Notes: generated from the letters alone by a model not told the origin. Positions 1-9,614 are shown, counted from the first letter of the stretch. The stretch: DNA of 34,462 nt from Planctomycetaceae bacterium (GCA_028284485.1 JANQRQ010000096.1:1-34462); one strand, 5' to 3'. Translations and numbers: made by a program.

Positions 1-1182
1 ATCGCGCATGGCGTACGTTGCACCTTCCATCACCGAACGCACGAGATGCGGACGTCCGTGCCGTAAACTTAGACCCACCCAGGCCCCGCGCGCATGCGGG
101 TCGGCATGCGGTGTCCGCTCGCCTGTGAGATACGGCAGGAAGTACAACCCTTCGCATCCGGCAGGGGCATTGGAGGCTTGCTTCGTTAACAATTTGTAGG
201 GATCGACTTTTTTTCGCTTGGCGGTGGCGACTTCCGCCTGTCCCAATTGGTTGCGGTACCACTGCAAACTGCCGCCAGCGGACAACACCACCCCCATCAC
301 ATGCCATTTGTCACGTACGGCATGGCAAAACGTGTGAACGCGTCCTTCCCGATCGATCTGGACTTTGTCACTGTGCGCGAAAACCACACCGCTCGTTCCC
401 AGCGTCGCGGAGATGATTCCCCGCTTAACAATTCCGTTACCGACAGCTCCGGCCGCCTGGTCTCCCCCGCCACCGACGACTGGCACTCCAGCTTTTAGTC
501 CCATCGCTTTGGCGCTCTGAGGCGACAAGTGCCCACTGACTTCTTCCGACTCGTAGACCGCGGGCATCCAGTCGACCGGGATATCCAATTTGCCCAAAAG
601 GTTACGGCTCCACTTGCGCCGCCTCACATCCAACAACAATGTTCCCGACGCGTCGCTGACCTCGGTCGCGAATTCTCCCGTCATGCGAAAGCGAATGTAA
701 TCCTTGGGAAGCAGCACCTGCACAATCCGCGAGTAGTTACGCGGCTCGTGGTTGCGGACCCACAGAATCTTCGGCGCGGTAAATCCGGTCAACGCCGGAT
801 TGGCAACCATTTGGATCAGTTTGCGCCGACCCCCGGCGCACGATTCAATCTCTGCACATTCTTCCGCCGTGCGTTGATCGTTCCACAAAATTGCCGGTCG
901 GATGACAGAATGATTCTTGTCGAGAAACACACTGCCATGCATTTGGCCGCTAAGGCCGATGCCGGCCACGTTTTTGGGTTTGACTTTGGCCGCCTTGATG
1001 ACCTTGCGGACACTTTGGCAGGCCGCTTGCCACCAATGCTCGGGGTCTTGTTCAGACCATCCCGGCCGCGGGCTCGACAGCGGATACTCTTCGGTTGCCG
1101 ACGCCAAGATCCGGCCGTCCTCTCGGATGGCCAATGTTTTCGTGCCGCTTGTACCGACATCGATTCCTAAGAATACACCCAT
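1..1182 (-). CDS. xylB: Xylulokinase (FGGY carbohydrate kinase), 3' end cut by window edge
   Basis: This gene phosphorylates D-xylulose to xylulose 5-phosphate with ATP and feeds the pentose phosphate pathway in the cytoplasm. The reading frame is open from the ATG at 1182 to the window edge, giving 394 codons, so the C-terminal part of this roughly 500-residue family is missing. The N-terminus reads [16 protein letters not shown], the phosphate-1 motif of the actin-like ATPase fold. Further on come GLSGQMHG and ILWNDQRT, which are typical of xylulokinases, then [16 protein letters not shown] and [12 protein letters not shown] of the second lobe, and [16 protein letters not shown] near the edge. 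An AGGGAG-like ribosome binding site sits about 9 bases before the ATG. The gene begins 78 bases downstream of the LOG-family stop on the same strand. Related sugar kinases such as ribulokinase or glycerol kinase are less likely given the GQMHG and GERTP motifs. Confidence 0.93.
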   Translation of the reverse strand, partial: MGVFLGIDVGTSGTKTLAIREDGRILASATEEYPLSSPRPGWSEQDPEHWWQAACQSVRKVIKAAKVKPKNVAGIGLSGQMHGSVFLDKNHSVIRPAILWNDQRTAEECAEIESCAGGRRKLIQMVANPALTGFTAPKILWVRNHEPRNYSRIVQVLLPKDYIRFRMTGEFATEVSDASGTLLLDVRRRKWSRNLLGKLDIPVDWMPAVYESEEVSGHLSPQSAKAMGLKAGVPVVGGGGDQAAGAVGNGIVKRGIISATLGTSGVVFAHSDKVQIDREGRVHTFCHAVRDKWHVMGVVLSAGGSLQWYRNQLGQAEVATAKRKKVDPYKLLTKQASNAPAGCEGLYFLPYLTGERTPHADPHARGAWVGLSLRHGRPHLVRSVMEGATYAMRD

Positions 1183-1260
1183 TGTTGCTGGCTCCCTGGT
1201 TGTCTTGACGTCATTTGCTGCGCTGTCATTCCGAGGGCCGGCACATCCGGCATGCCTCCT

Positions 1261-2316
1261 TCACTCGTCTGGCGCGTCTTCTCCTAACTCATCGTTGATC
1301 AAATCGATCATTTGCCTCAGCCGACCGAGATTTCTGCGGTTGAAATGAAACGCAATTCGCGAGAGTTCCTTGAGATGCTCGTCGTCCGACTCCAGCCGGT
1401 GAACTGCCGTTTTTGTAATTTGGCCCGATTCCACAATGTCGCCGAACTCATCGTTTAATCGTTCCACAAACTGATCGTCCGGTTCCTGGTGCAACCGCAG
1501 CACAAGTTTCTTTCGGACGTATCGCATGCTGTTGTAAACGGAGTAGAACTGCATAATCTCCTCAACAGCCTCGTTGGTATCGTCCGTCACTTTATACAAC
1601 GAGAGGTCCTCTTGAGAAATCAATTCTCGATCGAGAAGCTCCTGCTCAACAAATTTCTGCCAGTTCTTCCAGTAGGTACCGCCCGGCTCGTCGATGCATA
1701 CAATCGGCATGATATCGCGTTTTCCGGTTTGCACGAGAGTGAGCGTTTCGAACCCTTCATCCTGCGTGCCGAATCCGCCGGGAAATAACGCAACCGCGTG
1801 CACCTCTTTGACGAATAGCAGCTTGCGGGTAAAGAAGTACTTCAGATGGACCAGTTTTTCATCGTCGTTGATGACGTAGTTCGCATCCTGCTCGAATGGG
1901 AGCATGATGTTCACGCCCATGGACATTTTCTTGCCGGCACCGACGTGCGCGCCTTCCATAATCCCGCCGCCGGCACCCGTAAGTACCATCCACCCTTCCG
2001 CCGCCATCCGCTGACCGAACTGCAGCGACTGCTCGTAGGCAGGATGTTCCGGTGGCGTGCGTGCCGAACCGAAGACGGTGACCTTGCGCTGCCGCCGGTA
2101 CGGGGTGAAGACCTTAAACGCATAGCGTAGTTCTTTGAGCGCCCGGCTGAGGATCTTTAAATCGCCGCGTGTGGCGCCATCTTTCTCGAGCTTGTCGGCG
2201 GTTTGCTTGATCTCTTCGACCAAAGTCGGTCGGCGAGTTAAGACCGAACTATGCTCTGTTGGCAGCACGTCCGATTCGGAAACATCGGCCCGCGCATGCT
2301 TGCGTTTTTTCACCAT
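1261..2316 (-). CDS. LOG-family (TIGR00730) phosphoribohydrolase-like protein
   Basis: The 351-residue product carries the Rossmann-like LOG/lysine-decarboxylase-like fold. It shows [10 protein letters not shown] near residues 114-123 and PGGFGTQDE near 179-187, the nucleotide-binding and catalytic signature of proteins that cleave cytokinin riboside 5'-monophosphates or similar nucleotides. It is longer than the usual 180-250 residues: about 80 extra residues precede the domain and about 100 acidic, helical residues follow it. The open frame begins further upstream at a TTG (2334), but that codon has almost no spacing to a GGAGA sequence, so the ATG at 2316 is preferred. It lies between the STAS gene (40 bases upstream) and xylB on the same strand. 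The substrate in this organism cannot be told from sequence. Confidence 0.88.
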   Translation of the reverse strand: MVKKRKHARADVSESDVLPTEHSSVLTRRPTLVEEIKQTADKLEKDGATRGDLKILSRALKELRYAFKVFTPYRRQRKVTVFGSARTPPEHPAYEQSLQFGQRMAAEGWMVLTGAGGGIMEGAHVGAGKKMSMGVNIMLPFEQDANYVINDDEKLVHLKYFFTRKLLFVKEVHAVALFPGGFGTQDEGFETLTLVQTGKRDIMPIVCIDEPGGTYWKNWQKFVEQELLDRELISQEDLSLYKVTDDTNEAVEEIMQFYSVYNSMRYVRKKLVLRLHQEPDDQFVERLNDEFGDIVESGQITKTAVHRLESDDEHLKELSRIAFHFNRRNLGRLRQMIDLINDELGEDAPDE

Positions 2317-2356
2317 AGATAAAGGTCTCGACAATCTCCCTATTGCCCGGTGCGCA

Positions 2357-2722
2357 TCACGCTTCCAATGCGCTCAACGCCTCTTCGCGCGTATCGTAAA
2401 TCGCCCAAAGCGTATCGAGCGCGGTGACTCGCAATAATTCGGCCGCCATCTTGCTCGCGCCGCATAACACAAGTTCGCCGCCACTGCTTTTGACAGTCTT
2501 ATGGCAACGCAGCAAGAGCGCCAGAAAGACCGACCCGAAGTAGCTGACTTCGCTGAGGTCGAACACGACCATCGGAACTTCTTGCTCGCGAATTGGCGCC
2601 ATTACGATCTGGGCTGCCTGCTCGATCAAATCCCACTGCATCGACTCGACATTACTGGCCGGAATGATCACGACTGTGTTTCCGTGCCATTCCAATTGAA
2701 AATCATCGTGAAAATCAGCCAT
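2357..2722 (-). CDS. STAS-domain protein (anti-sigma factor antagonist-like)
   Basis: This 121-residue protein is a single STAS domain. It has the alternating beta strands (TVVIIPA at 16-22, [15 protein letters not shown] at 50-64, GELVLCGAS at 82-90) and the helix [15 protein letters not shown] expected of SpoIIAA/RsbV-type antagonists. Ser64 sits where the phosphorylatable Ser/Thr normally lies. The acidic residue that usually precedes it (D-S) is Gly63 here, so phospho-switching is uncertain. No kinase or phosphatase partner is encoded nearby. It follows the HEAT-repeat gene by 30 bases and precedes the LOG gene by 40 bases on the same strand, so the three are probably co-transcribed. It may be a signalling adaptor or a structural partner rather than a sigma-factor regulator. 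Confidence 0.85.
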   Translation of the reverse strand: MADFHDDFQLEWHGNTVVIIPASNVESMQWDLIEQAAQIVMAPIREQEVPMVVFDLSEVSYFGSVFLALLLRCHKTVKSSGGELVLCGASKMAAELLRVTALDTLWAIYDTREEALSALEA

Positions 2723-2752
2723 GAGTACGATATCCGATTCGTTTGGAGGGAT

Positions 2753-5700
2753 TCAGCGTGCCGCCGTTTCGGCCGACCGTGGCTCAATTTGCTCCGTCGA
2801 GGGAGGCACCTGAAAAGTTGATTGCATCGAGAGTTGTTCCCCTTGGCCCTGCTTTATGGGTCGGCGACTCTCCCACCACCGGACCCACAGACTGATTTTA
2901 TGATCGGTATCGCTCGCATCCGCAAGTCCTGACGGCCGCTCCCCTTTCGGAATTAACCGACTCAAGCTTTGCAAAATCCCGTTTCGGACGACCGAATTGC
3001 GCTCGGTCCAGGCCGTTCGAATCAGGTGATCGACAAATCGCGTACGCCCCGAAAGCCCCATTTGAGTGACGGCTTCCAGACGAATCTTCCATTGGTCGTG
3101 CATACTCAGTCGCATCAACTCACGCATCGCCTGAGCGTCCCCCAACCGCGACATGCTAATGATGGCGGCAAAACTCAGGTCGTTATCCGTGTGCAGTAGA
3201 AACTGGCGCAAACCGCCGGCGGCTTCGCGATCTTCCGTCCCCGGGTATCCATCCAACAATTGAGGATTGTGGCACAATCCTGCGGCAAGAATCGCTTCAT
3301 GCTGCACCGATTTGTTCGGGTCGTCCAAAATCGGAAAGAGCCAAACAGCCTGTTCCGGATGACGATGCCGCCCGATGTATCGGCAACCCAGTATGCGAAT
3401 GTCGGGCCAATTGTTATTGATTGCCAAGAGTGCAATCTGGGCCGCTTCGGCAGTGTTGTCAGCTTCGATGGCTGCCATCGCAGATTGCCAAACCTGTTTG
3501 TCTTGCTCGTGGACGAGGGTCTCCCGTAGTCGAAGGACGGCTCCCTTGGGTAACGACGATTGGCGGCCGTAATACGAAAGTTCGCGGGCAGCAAGTCGCC
3601 GCTGCTCGACGATGTTCGACTCCAACTCTGCCAGCGCGTGATAAACCTTGCTCAATTCAGGCAGGACTTGGTTATACAACACTTCGGCAACTGAAGGCGG
3701 GACCGTTTGTAATCGTTCCTCAATTCTGACTACGTCCGGGCGGCCAATACGAATGAGTTCTTCAACAACGACATCGACCGGAGCGGTTTCAGAAAGTTTG
3801 ATCTCCAACTCTTGTAGCAGGTCGTCCAGACGACGCCGTTCAAACTCATCGAAGTCTTGTTGCGGTTCAACGGACGCAGAATTCGGGTCGAGTGGCGGCA
3901 TGCTCGAAAGATTGAAATCGGCGATTAGTCTGTCGATTGCGATCGCCCGTCCCCGCGAGTCGGCATCGGCAGAGAAAAGAACGTCTGAACCGATCCGCCG
4001 CCGCAGTTGCAATAACGCTTGATGTCGCGCTGAAACTCGGCCATCGCGCATGGCGGCCAGCAGAATCGGTGTTGCGACGTCATCCGGCCATTGCGCGACT
4101 GCCTTCACGACGGCACCCTGCACTTGGTGGTGGGTTTCGTCGAGCACGCGCATCAGCGCTGCAGTTGCTTCTGCCCCAGGCCGCTCGCCCAATTCTTCGA
4201 TCGCCGCCAACCTGACCGTTAATGCGTCGTCAGTCACGAAACCGGCGATTTCCCGCGGGCCCCAATAGGCTAAACCGCGCAGCGCCGCCTCTCGAAGTTT
4301 GGGGGTCGACTGCCGAAATCGATCTTTCAATTCCGCTTTGGCATCCGAAGTGCCGAGCCTTCCCAGACTGATGAGCGCCTCGCGACGGACCGTCCACTCG
4401 TTGCCATCCGCCTGCTTCTTCAAGATCTCCAAGGCGCGCGGATGTTGGGCAACCGCCAGCCAAATACCGAACATCTTCTGGACATACAAATCAGGGTCAT
4501 ACTGACAATTCATGATCGTTTCAGGCCAAACGGGCCGCTCGATCGATCTGGCGTCTTGGTGGGCAATCTGGTCGGACGATTGGGAACCGACATCGCTTGT
4601 CGCCAACTGTTGCAACACGTAGGCATCGATGGCTGCCCGTCGAATCGGAACCGGTGCTAGCCCTCCCGTTTCCGATCTTCGCAGTGCATTGGCCAGCCGG
4701 GGAATCGCGTATCCCGCCGGGATCCAACGCGCAATCCCACGAAACAGCTCTGCACGAACGGCGACCGAAAGATCGGTCCGCTCCAGTAAACGCCCTGCGG
4801 CTGCTAATCCATCGATCGGCGATTCCTCTGTCGCAGCCAGCACCAGACACCATGCTTCCGCTGCTGCCGCTCGCATCGATTCGGGAATCGGTACCTCTCG
4901 CCTGGTCGCTGGTTTCTTATTTTCGCCTTCACCTGCATCCGCGACTGATTCTTCACTCTCGGAATCGAGAGCAGAACCACGCATCAATATCGGCTCCAAC
5001 CAGGCTGGCATGCGACCGCGATCATTCGAAGCCTGATTCGCCTCCTCCAAATCCTCGACCTGTGCACCACCCTGAAGGTCTTGCGGATCGTAACTCGGCG
5101 GATCGAGAATCAATCTTCTCAAACTATCCGAGACTTCGGCAGCCAATGAGGGAGACCTTTGTGCCAACAGTATCGCCGCATTCCAACCAACGACATCATT
5201 GCGGCGCGCCAGTAGGCGCAGATACTCGTCGGCAGACGGCGATCGCCCATTCCGAGGCTGCTCTCCGACAGCGGCATCGATAGCTGCGTTACCGGTTAAA
5301 GGCCAGAAGCCATCCCAACTCGTACCAACGCCTGGTGTGTGTTCGAAATCGGCGTCCGCAGTTTCGGTCGCCGACTCTATCGCCGGAAGCTGCGGACCTG
5401 CCTCTGTTGGCTCGGCCCCAGAAAATGTTGCATCGGTCGCGGAAAGAGGTTCATTCGCATCAACATCACTTTCCACGACCAACTCGTCTACCGCTGAAAC
5501 TGAGTCTTCGTCCTGCGAGTTGAGTTGCGGTTCCTCTAAACGACTCTGCGAATCGCTTTCCACGGTCGGCGGACCTGCTGAAATCTGATCGGATTCTGCA
5601 GATCGTTCCGCAATCTTCACTCCATTAAGCGACCAACGCAGTTCTAAAGGACCAGCGTTCTGTAACCGTCCATCAGTTCCCTCGGTAAGAGGCTTCCAAT

Positions 5701-5998
5701 TGCGATTCTCCGTCCAGGTTACACTTCGTAATTGCGAGGCCAACAGTTCCAATGTCGGCTGATCAACCGGATCGGTCAGCGTTGCCTCTTCCATCGTCAG
5801 CATTCGGCAACCAGCAGCGAGGAATAGCGCAACACACATCGCGATGAACCAGGCGCACGCTCGCCGCCAAGCGCCACGGGCGCTCGAATCGAGAGCGGCA
5901 CGGAAGCGCAACCGCGCCGTATTCGTTGCGGTAATGGATCGCAACATTCTGCGAATGGAAAGTGAGGTGGATGAGATTGGAGACAGGATTACCGGCAT
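2753..5998 (-). CDS. Large HEAT-repeat lipoprotein
   Basis: With the ATG at 5998 the product is 1081 residues. A hydrophobic segment (AWFIAMCVALFLAAGC) ends in a lipobox, with the lipidated Cys near residue 64, so this should be an exported lipoprotein with an unusually long, Arg-rich n-region. A second in-frame ATG at 5947 would shorten that region. The frame extends upstream to a TTG at 6049, which is unlikely to be used. Roughly residues 150-260 are acidic and Ser/Thr/Pro-rich, probably a disordered linker. The rest contains repeated helical pairs of the PBS-lyase/HEAT type, for example EWTVRREALISLGRLGTSDA and KIRLEAVTQMGLSGR. HEAT solenoids usually scaffold protein-protein contacts. It heads the HEAT-STAS-LOG group. 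The binding partner is unknown. Confidence 0.82.
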   Translation of the reverse strand: MPVILSPISSTSLSIRRMLRSITATNTARLRFRAALDSSARGAWRRACAWFIAMCVALFLAAGCRMLTMEEATLTDPVDQPTLELLASQLRSVTWTENRNWKPLTEGTDGRLQNAGPLELRWSLNGVKIAERSAESDQISAGPPTVESDSQSRLEEPQLNSQDEDSVSAVDELVVESDVDANEPLSATDATFSGAEPTEAGPQLPAIESATETADADFEHTPGVGTSWDGFWPLTGNAAIDAAVGEQPRNGRSPSADEYLRLLARRNDVVGWNAAILLAQRSPSLAAEVSDSLRRLILDPPSYDPQDLQGGAQVEDLEEANQASNDRGRMPAWLEPILMRGSALDSESEESVADAGEGENKKPATRREVPIPESMRAAAAEAWCLVLAATEESPIDGLAAAGRLLERTDLSVAVRAELFRGIARWIPAGYAIPRLANALRRSETGGLAPVPIRRAAIDAYVLQQLATSDVGSQSSDQIAHQDARSIERPVWPETIMNCQYDPDLYVQKMFGIWLAVAQHPRALEILKKQADGNEWTVRREALISLGRLGTSDAKAELKDRFRQSTPKLREAALRGLAYWGPREIAGFVTDDALTVRLAAIEELGERPGAEATAALMRVLDETHHQVQGAVVKAVAQWPDDVATPILLAAMRDGRVSARHQALLQLRRRIGSDVLFSADADSRGRAIAIDRLIADFNLSSMPPLDPNSASVEPQQDFDEFERRRLDDLLQELEIKLSETAPVDVVVEELIRIGRPDVVRIEERLQTVPPSVAEVLYNQVLPELSKVYHALAELESNIVEQRRLAARELSYYGRQSSLPKGAVLRLRETLVHEQDKQVWQSAMAAIEADNTAEAAQIALLAINNNWPDIRILGCRYIGRHRHPEQAVWLFPILDDPNKSVQHEAILAAGLCHNPQLLDGYPGTEDREAAGGLRQFLLHTDNDLSFAAIISMSRLGDAQAMRELMRLSMHDQWKIRLEAVTQMGLSGRTRFVDHLIRTAWTERNSVVRNGILQSLSRLIPKGERPSGLADASDTDHKISLWVRWWESRRPIKQGQGEQLSMQSTFQVPPSTEQIEPRSAETAAR

Positions 5999-6011
5999 TC
6001 GAATCAACTCG

Positions 6012-6032
6012 GACTCGAGAGACTCTCGAGTC
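6012..6032. promoter_or_regulatory. 21-base palindrome just upstream of the HEAT-lipoprotein start
   Basis: GACTCGAGAG and CTCTCGAGTC form two perfect 10-base inverted arms around a single central base. The site lies 13 bases before the ATG at 5998, in the leader of the minus-strand gene, where an operator or an RNA hairpin over the ribosome binding region would act. No U tract follows it, so it is not an obvious terminator. Its function is inferred from position only. Confidence 0.45.
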
Positions 6033-6215
6033 GACCTGCGAACTGGCAATCGAGGTGCGCACGCCCACTCAAATGCCGATAATGCAGGCGAAAGATATCA
6101 GGATTCGCCAATCGTGAGAAGATCAGAGCCGACCACCCCAGGCCGGCTATTCCCCCTAAACACCCAATTGAATGCCCGCCAATATCCTAGCCGAATTCTC
6201 GACCTGGGCCACAGC

Positions 6216-7376
6216 TCACGCGACCGATTTCAAAGAGGGGCTCTTTTCGTTGAGCACCTCTTCGAAGACTTGAACCACCCGGCGAGCGTTGTCGGCGAGC
6301 GTCATTCGCCGAGCCACCCTGACGCAATGCTGCGACATCGCCCGCTGTAATCGCAGCGGCTGGGCGAAATGGCGGTCGATCAAATTCGTCATTTCCGAGA
6401 CCGAGTCGGGGTGTTCGACCAGGTAACCGTTCTTGCCGACCTCGATAATGTCCGCTCCGCCAGTTGTCGCCGCCGTCAGCACGGGAACGCCGCACGCCAT
6501 CGCTTCCAGATTCACATTGGGAAATGGTTCGTACAGCGTTGGAAGGATGAACAAGTCTCCCGCTCCATAGAAGTATTGAATCTTCGATTGCCGTCCTGCA
6601 AAGACGATCTGCCGACCAATATCGAGACTCGCAGCAACATCTTGAAACTTTTCGATCGGCCCGTCGCCGAGAACTAAAAGCTGCAACCCGCGCGTTTTCG
6701 AACGGGCCATCGCTTGAAAAACTGAACGCAATCCTTTGTGTTCAAACGCCGGCGACGCAAAAACCATCAGCGGTGCTGACCGATCGAGTTCAAACCTTTG
6801 ACGCACCCGGTCCAACTGTGCCCGTACGCGAGGATGAAACGTTGTCGTATCGACACCGTTGTAGACTCTGCGAATTTTCCGCTCGGGGACCCCGTAATAT
6901 TGCATGATCAGCCGCGAATCGAGACTCGATTGTGTGACGAATCGACGGACCGATGACGATGTTAGAATCGAACGTTCCAATTCCAGAATCGTGCGATGCC
7001 GTGGCGTCAAACCCTGTAAAAACCGGGAAAAACGGTTGCGATAATAGACCTGTAACCAATGCGCCTGCAGCCGATCAGTGACTCGGAATGTGTCCAGCCC
7101 GTACGCGCGCGATAAACCATGCACGATATCGAACTCGTGGTCGGCGATGACCGTCGCGCAGTTCTCGGCAAACGAACGGTTCTTGGTCCACGTGGTCGCT
7201 CGGTTGACCTTGACCGGCAAGAATGCGAACTCGTCCTGCAGTTGGCTGTCGAGTTCTTCGCCGATAAACGTCACATCGTGGCCGAGTTGAATTAACTGTC
7301 GGCACAGGTTCGCGCAATACCGTTCCGAACCGCCCTTTCGTAAAGAGCAGGCCTTTTTCACAATCGCGATTCGCAT
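6216..7376 (-). CDS. Glycosyltransferase family 4 (GT-B fold)
   Basis: The 386-residue product matches the full length of GT4 enzymes, which move a sugar from a nucleotide-sugar donor to a glycan or lipid acceptor at the cytoplasmic face of the membrane. The N-terminal acceptor domain starts MRIAIVKKACSLRKGGSERY, with the glycine-rich loop typical of WaaG/RfaG-type enzymes. VYNGVDTTTFHP near residue 170 is the interdomain hallmark. The donor domain contains LLVLGDGP and the E-x7-E signature in EPFPNVNLEAMACGVPVL (about 282-299), where the two Glu contact the nucleotide sugar. It stands 218 bases upstream of the HEAT gene on the same strand. The acceptor cannot be assigned; lipopolysaccharide core or exopolysaccharide glycosylation is likely. 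Confidence 0.9.
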   Translation of the reverse strand: MRIAIVKKACSLRKGGSERYCANLCRQLIQLGHDVTFIGEELDSQLQDEFAFLPVKVNRATTWTKNRSFAENCATVIADHEFDIVHGLSRAYGLDTFRVTDRLQAHWLQVYYRNRFSRFLQGLTPRHRTILELERSILTSSSVRRFVTQSSLDSRLIMQYYGVPERKIRRVYNGVDTTTFHPRVRAQLDRVRQRFELDRSAPLMVFASPAFEHKGLRSVFQAMARSKTRGLQLLVLGDGPIEKFQDVAASLDIGRQIVFAGRQSKIQYFYGAGDLFILPTLYEPFPNVNLEAMACGVPVLTAATTGGADIIEVGKNGYLVEHPDSVSEMTNLIDRHFAQPLRLQRAMSQHCVRVARRMTLADNARRVVQVFEEVLNEKSPSLKSVA

Positions 7377-7734
7377 GCCGTTCGGTCCTTCGCCACGACA
7401 GGTTGAGCGCTAAGTATCGCCGGGAAGGTCGCGCAGTCGCTCGCAGACATTGGATCGACGGCCCGCTGCTCGGCTTATCGTCCGGACTCTTCATGAGCCC
7501 GGTGTTTTGACAATGGAGTGACTCTGCAGTTGGTTTAGAATTTGCGTGCAGGATTGGATGGCAACAACGGAAACCCCGGGCTTCCTTCGCGTCGTTCAGT
7601 CCAGCCCCGGCCACCCGATCTCTGGTAGGGGACGGAATTACACTCGTTCTGCCGATTCCTGTCCAGACGACTTCTTAATCAGTGAACTTGCGGCAAATTG
7701 CACGCGTGGAATGGCTGGAGCAGCAGGGAATCCC
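7377..7734. other. Intergenic region between DUF763 and glycosyltransferase genes
   Basis: The stretch separates two minus-strand genes. Short open frames are present, but none has a convincing ribosome binding site or protein-like composition. No repeat shared with the rest of the window was seen. It presumably holds the glycosyltransferase promoter, but I cannot place it. Confidence 0.4.
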
Positions 7735-8892
7735 TCATTTTCGCCCGGCAATTCGCTGCAGGGCCTGGGCTTTGTCGTTTTCGCCAATGCGTGCCTTGCG
7801 AACCGCATCGATCAGAACCGAAATATTGCGGTCGTACGTCTCCCGATCAACAGGAAACGGCGTTCCGTCCTTCCCGCCGTGGGCATACGAATAGTCAGCC
7901 CAGCGCGGAGCGGCGGAAATTGCAGCCGCCCCCGCTTCGACCGGGTCGCGCCGCGAGGGGGGAGCCTGATGAATGATTTCCGCCAGGAGTGACAAGCTGC
8001 GAATCGCAGCCGGCCCGATCCCTCCGGTCCCCAGCAACGTCTCAAAGTCTTGGGGATGCTCTTCGTGGGCAGCCCGAACGATCTTTTGCAGATGGCTGAC
8101 ATTCACGTCAACCCGTCGTACACGATGATGTTTCGGCGCGAACAGCGTTGGACCATCGGTGACACGTTTCGCCTGTTCGATAATCCAGTCAGGATTCTCG
8201 CAGACGAGCGCCGCCGTCGCGCGTCGATTGGCATCACCTTCTTCGGCCACCAGATTCAACAAAGTCAATTGTCGGTCGCGTTGGCTCGGCTTGGTCGGCG
8301 TAGGATCGGCCAAATTCCCGATGGCCGAATGTGGCTCGCACACAAAGTCACCGACACTTTCTCCCAACCAATGATACCGCCGCGCGCTGCGTTCGGTCTC
8401 GTTCATCCCTTGCTGCACGACGCACCATTGACCGTCGCGCGTAAAGAAAAACGAATGGTGATACAGCTGATAACCATCTTGCAGCGCTGCAGAATCGACT
8501 TTGGCGCTCATCCGCGACGCGTAGACGAGTCGCTCGCCGGAATCGATGCCGTACCTGTCGGCGGTGGTCGCGATTTCTTCCGGTGTTTTGCGACTGGTTC
8601 GCCCCTTGCCGCCGGCGACGCACAAGCCTAACTCGTCGCCGAAGACTTTGGCCGCCTGCTTCATAGCTCCACAGGTCACGGTCGTTACACCGGAACTATG
8701 CCAATCGAAACCGAGTACACATCCGAATGCTTGAAACCACCAAGGGCTGGAAAGTCGCTGCAACATTTCCTCGGGGCCGTACTCGTCGACGATCGCCATG
8801 GTGACCGCGCCGGCTAACCGTGTCATCCGCTTGAAGAGCCAAGGGGGAGCCGACCCTCCATGCAGCGGCATTTGTGCAACACGTCGTTTCAT
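7735..8892 (-). CDS. DUF763 family protein
   Basis: The 385-residue product is a clear DUF763 member. It has MPLHGGSAPPWLFKRM at residues 8-23, WFQAFGCVLGFDWHSSGVTT at 52-71, AGGKGRTSRKTPEEI at 93-107, SRMSAKVDSAALQDGYQLYHH at 126-146 and VVQQGMN...ARRYHW at 158-175. It is close to full family length, and the ATG at 8892 places the first conserved block near the N-terminus, as expected. The family is widespread in archaea and patchy in bacteria and has no established biochemical activity that I know of. The many conserved His, Trp and Asp residues suggest an enzyme or nucleic-acid-binding role. The gene stands alone, flanked by long intergenic regions, and gives no operon clue. Confidence 0.9.
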   Translation of the reverse strand: MKRRVAQMPLHGGSAPPWLFKRMTRLAGAVTMAIVDEYGPEEMLQRLSSPWWFQAFGCVLGFDWHSSGVTTVTCGAMKQAAKVFGDELGLCVAGGKGRTSRKTPEEIATTADRYGIDSGERLVYASRMSAKVDSAALQDGYQLYHHSFFFTRDGQWCVVQQGMNETERSARRYHWLGESVGDFVCEPHSAIGNLADPTPTKPSQRDRQLTLLNLVAEEGDANRRATAALVCENPDWIIEQAKRVTDGPTLFAPKHHRVRRVDVNVSHLQKIVRAAHEEHPQDFETLLGTGGIGPAAIRSLSLLAEIIHQAPPSRRDPVEAGAAAISAAPRWADYSYAHGGKDGTPFPVDRETYDRNISVLIDAVRKARIGENDKAQALQRIAGRK

Positions 8893-8944
8893 GCCGGCAG
8901 TATAGGTCGCGGTAGAATATTCAACAATGTGCGTTCAAGACGGG

Positions 8945-8966
8945 CCTTCGCTGGCGCTTCAGGCTT
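8945..8966. repeat. Short dispersed repeat (CCTTCGCTGGC...CTTCAGGCTT), copy 1
   Basis: This 22-base motif differs from the one at 14775-14796 by a single base (G versus A after CTGGC). Both are preceded by GCGTTCAA about 10 bases earlier and followed by an A/T-rich GAT context. It lies upstream of the DUF763 start. It resembles intergenic REP-like motifs seen in planctomycete genomes. Function unknown. Confidence 0.6.
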
Positions 8967-9005
8967 AGATACGCGTGTCTGTTGTGAGTTAATCGTTCAA
9001 GTGTC

Positions 9006-9025
9006 ATTCCCGCGCAAGCGGGAAT
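9006..9025. repeat. ATTCCCGC/GCGGGAAT inverted repeat, copy 1
   Basis: Perfect 8-base arms surround a 4-base GCAA loop. The same arms occur at 17254-17273, and at 11753-11797 with a longer loop. A half-copy begins at 9132. This is a common REP-type intergenic hairpin, probably neutral or transcript-stabilising. Confidence 0.65.
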
Positions 9026-9145
9026 CCAGGTTCAGTTTTCAGTGTTCAGCAACTGACGCAGAATGGGCAAACCCCGATTCGCGGCGAAGCAAAAAGCGAA
9101 ACGATTCATCGCATCGCAAACGAGATGCCGTCATTCCCGCGCATT

Positions 9146-9444
9146 TGTCACCTCTCCCTCTGGGAGAGATCGGCCGCAGGCCGGGAGAGGGCAATTAGGA
9201 TCGTTGACAGAATTGATGCTTTGACCACGAAAACAACGAAATACTCGAAAGCACTGATTGGTTAGAAATCCAATCTTTCGTTTCTTTCGGGTCTTTCGTG
9301 GTTCAACCCATTGGACTCTACGCATCGCAGTTTCCATTCACGTCCATTGTCGTCCATTCGCGGTGCTTTCAATTCCTTTCTTCATGTGCTCCGTGTCTCC
9401 GTCGTGACATTCGTTTCTTCGCTTCGCAACGCACTGGCAAAGCC
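9146..9444 (+). repeat. Composite intergenic repeat, copy A
   Basis: Five modules occur in a fixed order. (1) CTCTGGGAGA...GGCCGCAGGCCGGGAG at 9146-9190. (2) An imperfect inverted repeat at 9222-9306 running from ACCACGAAAACAACGAAAT to TCTTTCGTGGTTCAA. (3) A CGTCCATTGTCGTCCATTCG block near 9314-9364. (4) GTGCTCCGTGTCTCCGTCGT at 9386-9405. (5) CTGGCAAAGCCAG at 9432-9444. The same order appears at 14848-15162, in part at 10329-10390 and 13109-13271, and in reverse at 16906-17132. No protein-coding capacity is evident. It directly abuts a DUF1559 relic. Confidence 0.75.
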
Positions 9445-9464
9445 AGCAGAGTAATCGAGCATCA

Positions 9465-9614
9465 TTAGTTCCTGGGCCCCAAACCATCGTTGCGCGAAAA
9501 GGGCCACTGGCAAAGCCCATAGCCAACTCCGTTTCACTTTCGATCGAAACGATTCTCGAAATCGATCCAGGCGGAGGCGGTATGCTGAATATTCGCGTCA
9601 ATGAACCTGACCGA
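9465..9614 (-). pseudogene. DUF1559 C-terminal relic
   Basis: In one minus-strand frame, 9465-9614 reads SVRFIDANIQHTASAWID, then FENRFDRK, a TGA stop (9534-9536), and NGVGYGLCQWPFSRNDGLG before TAA. This matches the last 50 residues of the neighbouring DUF1559 proteins (NIQHSASAWIDVE, RNDGL). The rest of a gene cannot be traced upstream of about 9614. The 3' flank (GTTTCTTCGCTTCGCAACGC and CTGGCAAAGCCAGC) is nearly identical to the 3' flank of the intact gene ending at 10408, so gene end and flank were copied together. It is almost certainly non-functional. Confidence 0.8.

Noticed and set aside
816..1160. 114-residue minus-strand open frame within the xylulokinase gene
   Set aside because: It is a shifted frame of the real xylB coding sequence, which runs from the ATG at 1182 through the window edge and shows the family motifs.
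9030..9055. TTCAGTTTTCAGTGTTCAGC, a short tandem-like stretch, with a similar TTAGTTCTGAGTCTTCAG near 13080
   Set aside because: Too short and too loosely matched to call a repeat family with only two weak copies.
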